From assembly GCA_017354895.1 (NCBI GenBank), contig CP071498.1:1178001-1242000 (forward strand): DNA of 64,000 nt. Reading direction: 5' to 3'. Every line of letters starts with the position of its first letter. Position 1 is the first letter of the stretch. The notes beneath the pieces are model-generated. The model was given only the letters and a program-made list of their open reading frames with translations. It made no database searches and was not told where the DNA came from. Source of the DNA: Podospora comata. Taxonomy: Eukaryota > Ascomycota > Sordariomycetes > Sordariales > Podosporaceae. Positions 1-10,700 of this stretch are shown piece by piece. The position numbers and the translations under genes were made by a program.

Positions 1-1274
1 GCACGAATAATTTATTATTCGCCTCGCTCGGGGCAAAACGCGCGCGCGGTTAGCAGGGGTTAGGCCTGGGGTGTGATCGACGGGGGATCAACAGGGGTGG
101 GAACGGAAGCAGAGACGTGAGCCGAGACCTAGACCCTGGGGGACGTCATTGCTGATGCCAAAAAAATAAGAATAGATTTGATCTGCGTTGGGAAGCACGC
201 GACAGTTGTGGGAGGGAATGCGAGTGCGTCATGGGGTGGAACGGTTTTTGAACCTGATAATTCATGGTCGAGGGACGGGGCTGGGTTCGGAAGGGTTTAA
301 AGGATGTTTTGAGGGTTTTGTGTGAAACCGAGGTTATCTTTGCAGATCTAACCACTGTCTCTTTGGGAGTTGAATATGGACTTGGGTAGCAATGTTTCAG
401 TTATCCAGACCACGAAGTGACCATTGAGAGGGAAAATTCGAGAAATGAAGGGCTCGGGATGAGGGAGATGATGAAGTTGCTTCTTGGCTACTGGTATATT
501 TTTTTTAATACAATTGATGTGACATAGAGAAGTGACAGCCCAGTGGCTGAGACTATGTATTTCAAAACGAATATTAGACTGAATACTTACCCAAGACATT
601 TCTGCGCTTACTCCCCAGCTTAGCTGTGCCTAGCAATGTCTCAATTCTCACTTGACAGTTATCTTTACAAGAGACTCAACACTTGAGAAGAATCTCCACT
701 TCAAAAAAATCTCAAAAACCAGTAGTTTCAAAAAGTGGTAAACATAACATTAGGTACCAGCAATGTTTATTGTCTAATCGGAACGATGAGGGGACAAAAT
801 AGGCAGTCAGTAGGCATTGCGCCCTTCACCACAGGGAGAGTACACATCTTGCCTTATCATCACATAAAGCGGCTCATAAAACGTATCATGCTGGACAAAA
901 CAACCTCAATTAACCACCTCTCTCCAGCTAGCTGCAGAGTACCGTAGCTTAAAACACAAATTAATCCCCCCCCACACCTACCTAACCCAATCCAACCAAC
1001 CAATCAACCTGCCAGATGGAATCCCCGTCTCAAACGGCCCCCCCATCTCCATTTCATACATCATACATCACACCTCCCCCCATGAGAAAGAAAACCTCAG
1101 ATATTACATGCAAACAAAAACAAACGCCAACCCAATGCTGCCGAACCCCCCTCCCCCCCCATAAAGCCAAAAAAGCTCACACACAATGCTCGCAAAAGGA
1201 AACCACTCCCCGCCCAACCATCCTCCCAAACAGCAAATCTTCCTACCACCCAACCCTTTTCCCACAATTTGATA
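1..1274. other. Intergenic, left edge
   Basis: I see no convincing gene here. Short open frames exist on both strands, but none has coding character or a recognisable product. The right part, about 960-1270, is strongly pyrimidine-rich on the + strand. It probably holds the 3' UTR and terminator of the channel gene that ends at 1275 on the - strand. Confidence 0.5.
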
Positions 1275-4200
1275 TCACAACGACCCCGCCCCTCTGATCC
1301 CCTTCCCTACCCCCCTCCTCGCAAACCGCCCAAACCCACTCTCCGGACTCATCTTCCCCTGCAACTGCCCCCCATCATTATCATCATCATCATCCTCATA
1401 CGTCTCATCATCTTCCACCTGTGGCGGTGGTGGCAGCCTCTTATCCCCCTCCCTCTGCTTCCCCTTATCACCAGGCATCTCATCCCCAATCCCCAACCCC
1501 GTCACCGCAATCGCCGTAACCGCAGACCCAGACCCCGACTTGTTCGAAACTGGACTCCTCATCCAGCTCCCAGTCATCCCAGTGTTCTTCCGTATCTGTA
1601 TCCTCCTCGCCTCCCCCACCCCCACAGTCTTACTCCGTCTCAATCCGAACCCCCCCCGTCCACCACCTATCATCATTCCCTCCCCCGCCCCCGGCGCAGA
1701 AGTCGACGACGGCTCCGACGACCCCGGCGGTCCCACCATCATCTTCAGCGGTTTCTTCTTCCTGAAATTAATCCCGGACCCTCCCACCCCTCCGTCGTCA
1801 GAGTTATCCGCCGTGTTAGGAACGGAATTCCTCAACAAGCTCATCTCCCGTACCACATCCCCTAGACTTTCTTCTAGGGTTTTCATTTTTGCTAGCATGA
1901 GCCTGCTCATTCGATTGTTATCCCCTTGAGCGCTCTTGGATAGCATCGCCGTCGCCATGGCCATTTGTGTCGCGAAACTAGAGGGCACGCCACTAAAAGT
2001 GCTCTCTTCGTCGTCTACTGTAACCGTGGCGTTGAGATCGGAGGAGCTCATCCGCCGGTGACAGTGGACATCTTGGGGATCTTGCTGGTGTTGGTGCTGT
2101 GTTGCTGGTCTTCGGGCAGGGATGTCAAGAGTCAGACCTGATCGGGTGGGAGCTGTTCGTGCCATGTCGCGGGGCGGGGCAATAGGGCGTGGCCGGGAGG
2201 AGGCCATGTAAAGAGAACGTCGAGGCGAGCGGTGGCCACCTCCTGAGATGGGTGTCATGATCGGGGTGTGTCGTCGGGATGGTAACTGCGGTGATCTGCC
2301 CATGGAAGCAGAGGAGGAACTATATGGCTGATGGTTCTCCTCTGGGACGTAGAGGATTGTGTTAGTTGACAGTGTCCGGGTGTGCAGAGCGTTACGCCTT
2401 GACTGGCCGATTCGAGGAGAGTCAGTTGACGGGAGCTCATCGTTGATGAAACGGCTGGCAACAGGGGTTGTGAAATAATCTTCCTCCATTGCCTCGCGGT
2501 CGTGTCCATGACCGTCATCAATGGTGTTGGTCACATTATCCTCCTCTTCCTCATCATTCGTGACAAGCTCGTCGTCTCCATCCGCATCGGTGTTCTCCTT
2601 CATCTCGTGAGCATAATCTCTCCGGTGGACGCCATCGTGGTAATACTCGGGTGCCATGGGGTACGGGGCGTCAGAAACGAAATCTGCTGGATCGCTGGCC
2701 GCAGAACGAAGATCGGAATACTGCCGTGGGAACCTGGATGGGCGTTCTCGATTCATACTCAGCCGTCGCCGCCAATCACCGGTCATCCTGCTGTCAATCG
2801 TCGAATAATTCTGCGGCGAGCGGAAGCCTCCGTCATTTTGGTCCATCCATGTGCGAATCGCATTCTGCGTCTTCCGTCGCTCATTCCTCCTTTGAGTCCT
2901 CAGCGTAGCTGTATCGGGAGCACGTCGAAATACTTCTTCCAATGCTCTGTCCTTCTGATATCCGAGCACTGATTCCTCTCGTACTCGGACACTGGGGCTG
3001 AAGAATGCTGACCTGGTAGATGGATCGCCCAAAGAAAGCCCATGTGGGCGTCCACGACCGGGATTGTCGACGAGATCAGTAGCTTCGTAGATGTACGGCG
3101 CAAGGAAGTACTTCTCGTAGAAGAAAATGCAAAACAGCAGAGGGAAATGGGTGGCTTTGATCACGGCGCGGTTGAGCCACACGAACCGCTTGAGGGACAT
3201 GAAATACCTGAGTGGCATCAACCCCCATGCAAAGATATTGGCGGGCGCAATATAAGAGAAGAGCGTATCGTTCTTCACCATGGAAATTGTGTTGATGGCG
3301 AAGAGAAACTGGTGCTCTTCGTTTGCGTTGGATGCAATTGACATGAAGGAGTTGGTCAGAACAGTGATGAGGATCGTCCTATCGAAAGTAAGTATCAGTT
3401 TTCCAGTTACCAGAGAGCGCCCACGTACACGATGACGAAGTGACAAATGATGAGGAACAAAGCCATCAAGGCCTTGCCCATCCAAGTGTACGAGTCCCAC
3501 CTGCCGATTCGTTAGCCGTGTGGTCCGGAAATGTCGCTAAGGGATGTGTTTGTACTTACACTTCCCACGCGGCTGGTGTAAAGCCCATGAGGATCTGAAA
3601 GATCTTGTAGGCAAGCACATAAGGATCGTTGGTGTTCTTGGAAAGGGTAAAGAAAACAAAAAAGCCGCTACAGCACACCAATATGAGCACAAAAACAGCC
3701 GCCAAGTCGACCGCCATCAGCCGAAAGGCTATCAGGAGCTGCGAGAAATATTGGTAATGATCGAGAATGCTGAATATCCTCGGCAAGAGCAGGACCGCAT
3801 TAGCAGCGAGGACATCGTAGGCATTTTCGTTCCATTTATGAGGTTCGAGAAGAAACACGCTGTAGATGCGCATGCAGTAGTAGACGATCAAAAGCAACAG
3901 GATACCTAGATCGAATATGTTCCAGAAGCTCATGATATAGAGAGACAGGCCCTGCTCATTGAAGCCGACGATTTCGTCAAGCATAAAGCCAGCACTCCAA
4001 AACCAAAAAATCAACTCCAGGGAGGTGATTTTGCTCGATCTTTGGCTCAGAACGGCCAAGAAGAGCGCGATCAAGATGGCAAGGGAGCACGTGGAGAGTA
4101 TTTGACGATATCGTGGGACCCGTAGCCGTGATAGTTTGAAAAGTGAAGCGGTTCGAGGATCATACAGGGTTACAAATCGCCGACCGGAAACGTGAGCAAG

Positions 4201-5228
4201 AGCCCGTCCATGGTCCTCCTTCGCTTGCTGCTGCTGACTCAACAGCGGTGTCCTCACCGTACTCTGGCGCCGAGACTGATTGCTACCAACAGCACTCGAC
4301 GAAGAGCCTTGACGGCGAAGCTGGTCCTCGGTGGAGTGAAAGCTGATGGCACCGTTCCAGATAGCCTCCAACTGCATCACTACCAGAGGATGAGAGAGGA
4401 AGTGCTTGGCTGAAGCTCGGATGGCAACCTCAAGGGTTGAAGTCCGCATAGTGGCCGGGCTAGACCTGGCGTGTTGGGGAAGTGGTCCTTGGGACCCCGG
4501 GATACCCTGGAGAGGATAGAAGTCGTAGGAAAGTGCGTCGATGAGCTCCCGCGTCGTGTACTCTTTCAATATTTTGAGTGCCAACAGCTCACACACTTTT
4601 GCTCTGGTGCTGCTTGTTCCGGCATTTCCTGGGTACAACTGCCCTTCCTTCCCGAATTGCAAGCAATTGGCCATCAGGGCGTAGAGAGTGCCCCGAGAAA
4701 AGTGCTGCGTCCGTATTTGTTGCTGCATTGGCCTGATGAGAAACTGCGAAACCTGCGGGGATCTCAGTTGATCCCATGTTAATGTTGTTTCGGTTCTAGC
4801 TTGTACAATGATGCGGATGGCATGGGTCATGCTGTATATAGGGAGTGAATCTAGAACAATCATTAGTCGCTGCCTCCTTATGGTCATTGAGGCCGCATAT
4901 ACATACCCAGATGACCTGCAGAAAACAGGGGTAAGCCGATGGAGTGACTGCGCCCATCCTCGTCTTCTTCGGTCTGAACACCAGCAGCCTGGTAACGGGA
5001 CGGCTGCCCGTTATCATGGTGAGACTCATTTTCTTCGTCGTCGTCATCATCGTCGGCCTCGGTGAAGTCGGCAGCGGCGTGACGATGCTGGCGATACTCG
5101 CCTAGCGAAGCGACCGAGGCGCGATGCATTCGATTGGTAGGCGCAAAACGTTGTTCTACGTCTGGACGGTGGCCCTCATCCTGTGAATTCTCGCCCCTGC
5201 CAAAGGGCCGCAGCAGAGCGGACAACAT
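1275..5228 (-). CDS. yvc1: Yvc1-type TRP vacuolar cation channel
   Basis: This is a predicted 1262-residue TRP-family channel like yeast Yvc1, which releases Ca2+ from the vacuole. Four exons on the - strand fit in phase: 5228-4907, 4850-3560, 3500-3429 and 3378-1275, with introns of 56, 59 and 50 nt. The first in-frame ATG (MLSALLRPFGRG) was chosen because the frame above it has no ATG before a stop. The N-terminal third is cytosolic. Six hydrophobic segments lie at about 357-375, 386-402, 411-437, 450-475, 483-512 and 546-570, with a pore-like stretch (QILMGFTPAAW) before the last. The C-terminal tail of over 600 residues is low-complexity, rich in Ser/Arg/Asp and ends in an acidic block near VEDDETYEDDDDDNDGG. 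That tail is much longer than in the yeast protein. Family assignment is strong; the tail's role is unknown. Confidence 0.88.
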
Positions 5229-6824
5229 TCTCCAATTCAGGCTCGAAGTGCCCTGCTCGTTATTCGTAGCGCCCAAGCGCCATGGAAGTCGAAGGGTCGC
5301 GATATGTCGTCAACGGATCGATAAACTGGTGAAAGAGCGTCGAGGCTGCAGGAGGCAGATGTCGCACGCAGTTCAGTTCAGATCAGATGGATGCTCTAAC
5401 AAGACATCTTGGCGCCGTCTCTAGACTGTCGCAAAAGACAAGACGAAAAGAGGGACACACGCGTGGACCGCGACTTGGGGTGGCCAAAAGTACAGATGAA
5501 AGCCCCTGAGAGGAAGCCACAACTGGGAATTGGGTGATACCGTGAAGCGACCCCCAGATTCTGGACTGATAAGGTTGTGTCAGAACTCGGGCACGCGGCG
5601 GGCACTGGCCTGATCCCTGCTCCTCAGATCTCCACAAAACCCGTCCGAGACTTGACGACGACTCCAGCTTCCAGCTCTGTCCTTCTTATAATCAACAGAG
5701 AAGAAAAGAAGGGTTGTCCTGTCCTCGTGCTCTTTTCTCCTATTTTCAAGGTTGCACCACCCGACCCGACTCGCTTCCCACCATCTGGATGTCTTTGGCG
5801 AATGGGCAAGCTCGGAGCACGCTGCAGAAGCGACCCCCGTTCCAGTTTCAACAACCACAACGAATCGCGGGGTCGAAGGTGGATTTCGCCGAGGCCAACA
5901 TGAGGAGCTGCCTCGAAGCGGTCTGAGGGGCCGCCTCTCATCTTCAGCACTCCCACGGGCACCCACCTAGCGTCGTCGCCGGCCGAAGCTGAAGTTCGCC
6001 ATCATCAACACATACGCACCTCTTCTCCTTTCTTCTGACATTCCTGTCTCTATCTTATCATCGTGCATCAGAGAATGTCGCCATCGCCAGATCTGGACCC
6101 AGATGTTGGCCTCATGACCGCACTGTGACCAGCTCAGGGTCCTTGATGGAGGGGTAAGGTTACAGCGGGGCTCCTGCAAAACACCTGCACGCTGCGACCG
6201 TAGGTGTTGGATCTTGTCCCGCGCGTCCACCGGCATGCTCTCATGAAGTCGAAATAGCCAGCTCTGATAGCCAGCGTCTGACTCGCCTACCAGCCGCCGA
6301 CGGTAGGGACTGGAGCCGATGCCGCAAGAACAAAAAGGTCCGGCAGCGGCTTCTCTTCAGACATCCCCAAGGACAACAGACTCACAAGGGTTCATCATCA
6401 CTCTCATCAACAATATGACATTGTTCGGCAAGCTACGTCCTCTCCGAAGCAGACAGGCCGCGCCGTGGCTTGACGAACCCTGCATATCCGGGTACAGACA
6501 GCTACCTCAGCTTGCTTATAAGGATGCCATCTTCTGTGCGAGTATTGGCAGTATGGCTCTAAGGCAGATATCCTTCCACGGTGTGGCTGACTACAGAGGA
6601 ATAGAGAATGTCGCAGCTCGGAACCGCTTGTCATAGCCTGCCGGTACGGGGTCCGCCTTTTACATGCCCCACTCGGCGCCGGTTACCCCACACCACCGGC
6701 TCCGGCACCTCTTGCAGCGCCACTACCACCCGAACTCCAAAAAAGTTGTAAGTGGGGCTCCACAGCAAAACTGAAGAATTCTTAAGTCCTCACTTCAACT
6801 CCTCGTCTACAACACGACGCAGAT
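5229..6824. other. Intergenic / promoter region left of tRNA-Arg
   Basis: This is the upstream side of the channel gene. Several overlapping open frames of 70-130 codons lie on both strands around 5580-5970 and 6320-6640. They mirror each other and show no family resemblance, so I do not call genes. Part is probably 5' UTR and promoter of the channel gene. Confidence 0.4.
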
Positions 6825-6897
6825 GGTCTGCTAGCGTAATCGGAAGCGCGTCTTACTACGAATCAGGAGGTTCCAGGTTCGAGCCCTGGGTGGATCG
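6825..6897 (+). tRNA. tRNA-Arg (ACG)
   Basis: A 73-nt cloverleaf without intron. The acceptor GGTCTGC (6825-6831) pairs with GTGGATC (6890-6896) using three G-U wobbles, and the discriminator is G. The A box matches TAGCGTAATCGG at 6832-6843, with D-stem GCGT/GCGC. The anticodon loop CTACGAA (6856-6862) carries ACG. The T arm is CCAGG-TTCGAGC-CCTGG (6873-6889), with a good B box. The anticodon stem TCTTA/TCAGG has one T-C mismatch at pair 30-40 plus a wobble at 27-43. That is odd for a working tRNA, although both Pol III boxes and a terminator are intact. Confidence 0.85.
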
Positions 6898-6920
6898 AAG
6901 GGCAAAGGTTAAACATAACC

Positions 6921-6926
6921 TTTTTT
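6921..6926 (+). terminator. Pol III T-run terminator
   Basis: A run of six T residues lies 24 nt downstream of the tRNA-Arg 3' end, the usual signal for RNA polymerase III to stop. Confidence 0.6.
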
Positions 6927-7727
6927 CCGTTATCTATTTGTACCTGCATTAGGGTGGTCGAGTTGTATCTAGTTCGAATCGAAATCACTTCTATTTTTTC
7001 ACAAGCCTCTTTTCAAACAAAGCTGATATGGGAAGACAACATGGAAATCTCAAAAAACACATGGCTCTCTCGGTAGAGTGTGAGTCGAGATCTGGGGCTG
7101 AAAAATCCGATCCCAAGCGAGTCAATAAATGGCCAACCAGAACATCGGACAACGGCAGACCAGGAGAACGCTGCACCGGACCGTAGCATCCCCCACCATG
7201 AACTGGTGCGCTAACGCCTTTCCAGGACCCGTGATTGGCCAATGAGGAAAATTCCTGTCAAAGTCAATTGACCGCACAGGGAACCCCGCAGCAGCTTGTC
7301 ACCACCGCCCTGGAAATCCAAAAAGTTTTGGACGGCAGTATGGAAATGTGGCGGGGCAGCAAGCTTAATACAAAATTCTGCCCTCCCGGCCGCTGACCAC
7401 AACTTTCTCTTCTCGTTTTCTTTTGTTATCCAGAAGAGCTGCCAAACTCCAGAGCATGACGACCGCTGCTTGAACGACTGACGACTCTTCTGGTATCACT
7501 CAAAACCACTTCTTTCTCATCCCACTGCTGCCCTCTGACGGCACAAGAGCTCTCCACCCCCCTGAACCCGAGCTCCCCACCATCCCAGGGACTCTCCTGT
7601 CTTTTCGCCGCGTCCTCCGTCCTCCGTTCTCGGTCAAAAGTCATCATCATCCTCCTTCTCACACGTTCGCTCCCCAATTCCTTCCCTTCTTCCTCCTACG
7701 ACCAAACAATCCCTCTTCTCAGACACG
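6927..7727. other. Intergenic, promoter and leader of pyr-3
   Basis: There is no gene here. The last 180 bases before the pyr-3 ATG are rich in C and T, as is common in leaders of highly expressed fungal genes. The rest probably carries its promoter. Confidence 0.5.
7234..7243. promoter_or_regulatory. Palindromic double CCAAT box
   Basis: The perfect palindrome ATTGGCCAAT gives a CCAAT box on each strand, about 485 bp upstream of the pyr-3 start. CCAAT is bound by the HAP/NF-Y complex in fungi. Function here is inference from sequence and position. Confidence 0.3.
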
Positions 7728-10700
7728 ATGGAGGCCAAACTCTACGCCCCCGCCACGGCGCCCCTCACCTCTTCCGAGAAGCTCGTCACTCTTGAGCTTC
7801 AAGATGGTGTGGTCTACCAAGGCTACAGCTTTGGTGCCCCCAAGAGCATTGCCGGTGAACTGGTGTTCCAGACCGGCATGGTTGGATATCCCGAGTCGGT
7901 GACAGACCCATCCTACCGCGGCCAGATTCTGGTCATCACATTCCCGCTGGTCGGCAACTACGGCGTCCCCTCGAGGGAAACAATGTGCGAGCTTCTGAAG
8001 GATCTTCCTGCCCACTTCGAAAGCCACCAGATTCACATCGCCGGTCTCGTCGTAGCCACCTATGCTGGCGAAGACTACTCCCACTACCTCGCTACATCCT
8101 CATTGGGCGCATGGCTCAAGGAGGAGGGCATCCCCGCCATGTATGGCGTTGACACCAGAGCGCTCACAAAGCGCATTCGTGAGGAGGGTAGCATGCTCGG
8201 TCGCATGCTGTTGCAAAACGACAGCCTCGCCGACCTGGCGGCTCTTAACAAGGCCGGCCAGGACTGGAGGCCATATTTCGAGCAACTCGAATGGGTTGAT
8301 CCCAACAAGAAGAATCTCGTAGCGGAGGGTGAGTTTAGGAGAGACCTTAAGTCAGCCCCATGCTCACCATCTCTTAGTGTCCATCAAGAAGCCCAAGCTC
8401 TACAGCCCCCCATCGGCTTCGGCCCTCAAGCACTCTACCGGCCGGTCGATTCGTATCCTCTGTCTCGACGTCGGTATGAAGTACAACCAGCTCAGATGCT
8501 TCCTCAAGCGTGGCGTTGAGGTTCTCGTTTGCCCTTGGGACTACGATTTCTCCAAGGAGGAGTACGATGGTCTCTTCATCTCCAACGGTCCTGGTGATCC
8601 CGCTGTGATGAAGGATACTGTGAAGCACATCTCTGCCGCCCTTGCTGAGAACAAAACGCCCATCTTTGGTATCTGCTTGGGACACCAGCTTCTTGCCCGC
8701 GCTTCTGGTGCGCAGACAGTCAAGCTGAAGTTCGGTAACCGCGGTCACAACATCCCCTGCACGAGCATGGTGACTGGCAAATGCCACATCACTTCCCAGA
8801 ACCACGGTTATGCCGTTGACGCTGCTACCCTTCCCACTGGCTGGCAGGAGCTCTTCGTGAACGCCAACGACGGCAGCAACGAGGGTATCATGCACGTCGA
8901 CAAGCCCCACTTCAGTGTTCAGTTCCATCCCGAGAGCACCCCCGGCCCTCGCGACACCGAGTTCCTCTTTGATGTCTTCATTCAGACCGTCGTCAAGGCG
9001 TCCGAGGACAACAGTGTGCTTCAGAAGCCTGTCCACTTTCCCGGCGGTACTGTCGAGGAGAACAACAAGCTGCACCCCCGTGTGTCGGTTAAGAAGGTTC
9101 TTGTTCTTGGCAGTGGTGGTCTCAGCATTGGCCAGGCTGGCGAGTTCGACTACTCTGGCAGTCAGGCTATCAAGGCGTTGAAGGAGGAGGGCATCTACAC
9201 CGTCCTCATCAACCCCAACATTGCCACCATTCAGACCTCCAAGGGTCTTGCGGACAAGGTCTACTTCCTTCCCGTCAATGCTGAGTTTGTTCGCAAGGTC
9301 ATCATTCACGAGAAGCCTGATGCCATCTACTGCACTTTCGGTGGCCAGACTGCTTTGTCGGTTGGTATCCAGCTCAAGGATGAGTTTGAGTCTCTTGGTG
9401 TCAAGGTTCTCGGTACCCCCATCGACACCATCATCACCACTGAGGATCGTGAGCTCTTTGCCCGCAGCATGGACTCCATCGGCGAGAAGTGCGCCAAGTC
9501 TGCCTCAGCCAACAACCTCGAGGAAGCTATGCACGTCGTCAAGGACATTGGCTTCCCCGTCATTGTTCGTGCGGCCTACGCCCTTGGTGGCCTTGGCAGT
9601 GGTTTTGCCAACAACGAAGATGAGCTTCGTGAGCTGTGCAGCAAGGCCTTTGCTGCCAGTCCTCAGGTTCTCATCGAGCGCAGTATGAAGGGCTGGAAGG
9701 AGGTCGAGTACGAAGTCGTCAGAGATTGCCAGGACAACTGCATCACTGTCTGCAACATGGAGAACTTTGATCCCCTTGGTATCCACACCGGTGATTCCAT
9801 CGTTGTGGCTCCTTCTCAGACCCTCTCGGACGAGGACTACAACATGCTTCGCACCACCGCTGTTAACGTCATTCGCCACCTTGGTGTTGTGGGCGAGTGC
9901 AACATCCAATACGCCCTGAACCCCTTCTCCAAGGAGTACTGCATCATTGAAGTCAACGCCAGACTGTCGAGATCCTCTGCTCTCGCCTCCAAGGCTACCG
10001 GCTACCCCCTTGCCTTCATTGCTGCGAAGTTGGGTCTTGGCATCCCTCTCAAGGACATCAAGAACTCGGTCACCAAGGTCACCTGTGCCTGCTTCGAGCC
10101 TTCTCTTGACTATGTCGTGGTCAAGATGCCTCGTTGGGACTTGAAGAAGTTCAACCGTGTTTCCTCCCAGCTCGGTTCTTCCATGAAGAGTGTTGGTGAG
10201 GTCATGAGCATTGGTAGAACATTCGAAGAAGCGATCCAGAAGGCCATTCGCTCTATTGACTTCCACAACTTGGGTTTCAACAAGACCGAGAGCGCTTTGA
10301 TCTCGCTGGATGACGAGTTGCAGACCCCCTCTGACCAGCGTCTGTTTGCCATTGCCAATGCCATGTACAATGGCTACTCGGTGAAACGCATCTGGGAGCT
10401 CACCCAGATCGACAAGTGGTTCCTCGACCGTCTCATGGGCTTGATTGACTATGCCAAGCACATGGAAGGTCTGAAGGGCCAGTCTCTCAACGCCAACACC
10501 CTGCTTCGCGCCAAGCAGCTCGGCTTCTCTGATCGCCAGATTGCCAACTTTGTCGGTTCTTCTGAACTGCTGGTCCGTGATGTGCGCACAAAGGCCGGAA
10601 TCACCCCATTCGTGAAGCAGATCGACACTGTCGCCGCCGAGTTCCCCGCCTACACCAACTACCTCTACACCACCTACAATGCCAGCGAGCACGACATCGC

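Noticed and set aside
348-599. Open frame of 83 codons on the - strand near the left edge
   Set aside because: No coding character, no family, and no supporting splice sites; treated as intergenic.
5580-5970. Overlapping open frames of 108-128 codons on both strands upstream of the channel gene
   Set aside because: Opposite strands mirror one another, with no recognisable protein in either; most likely promoter or UTR.
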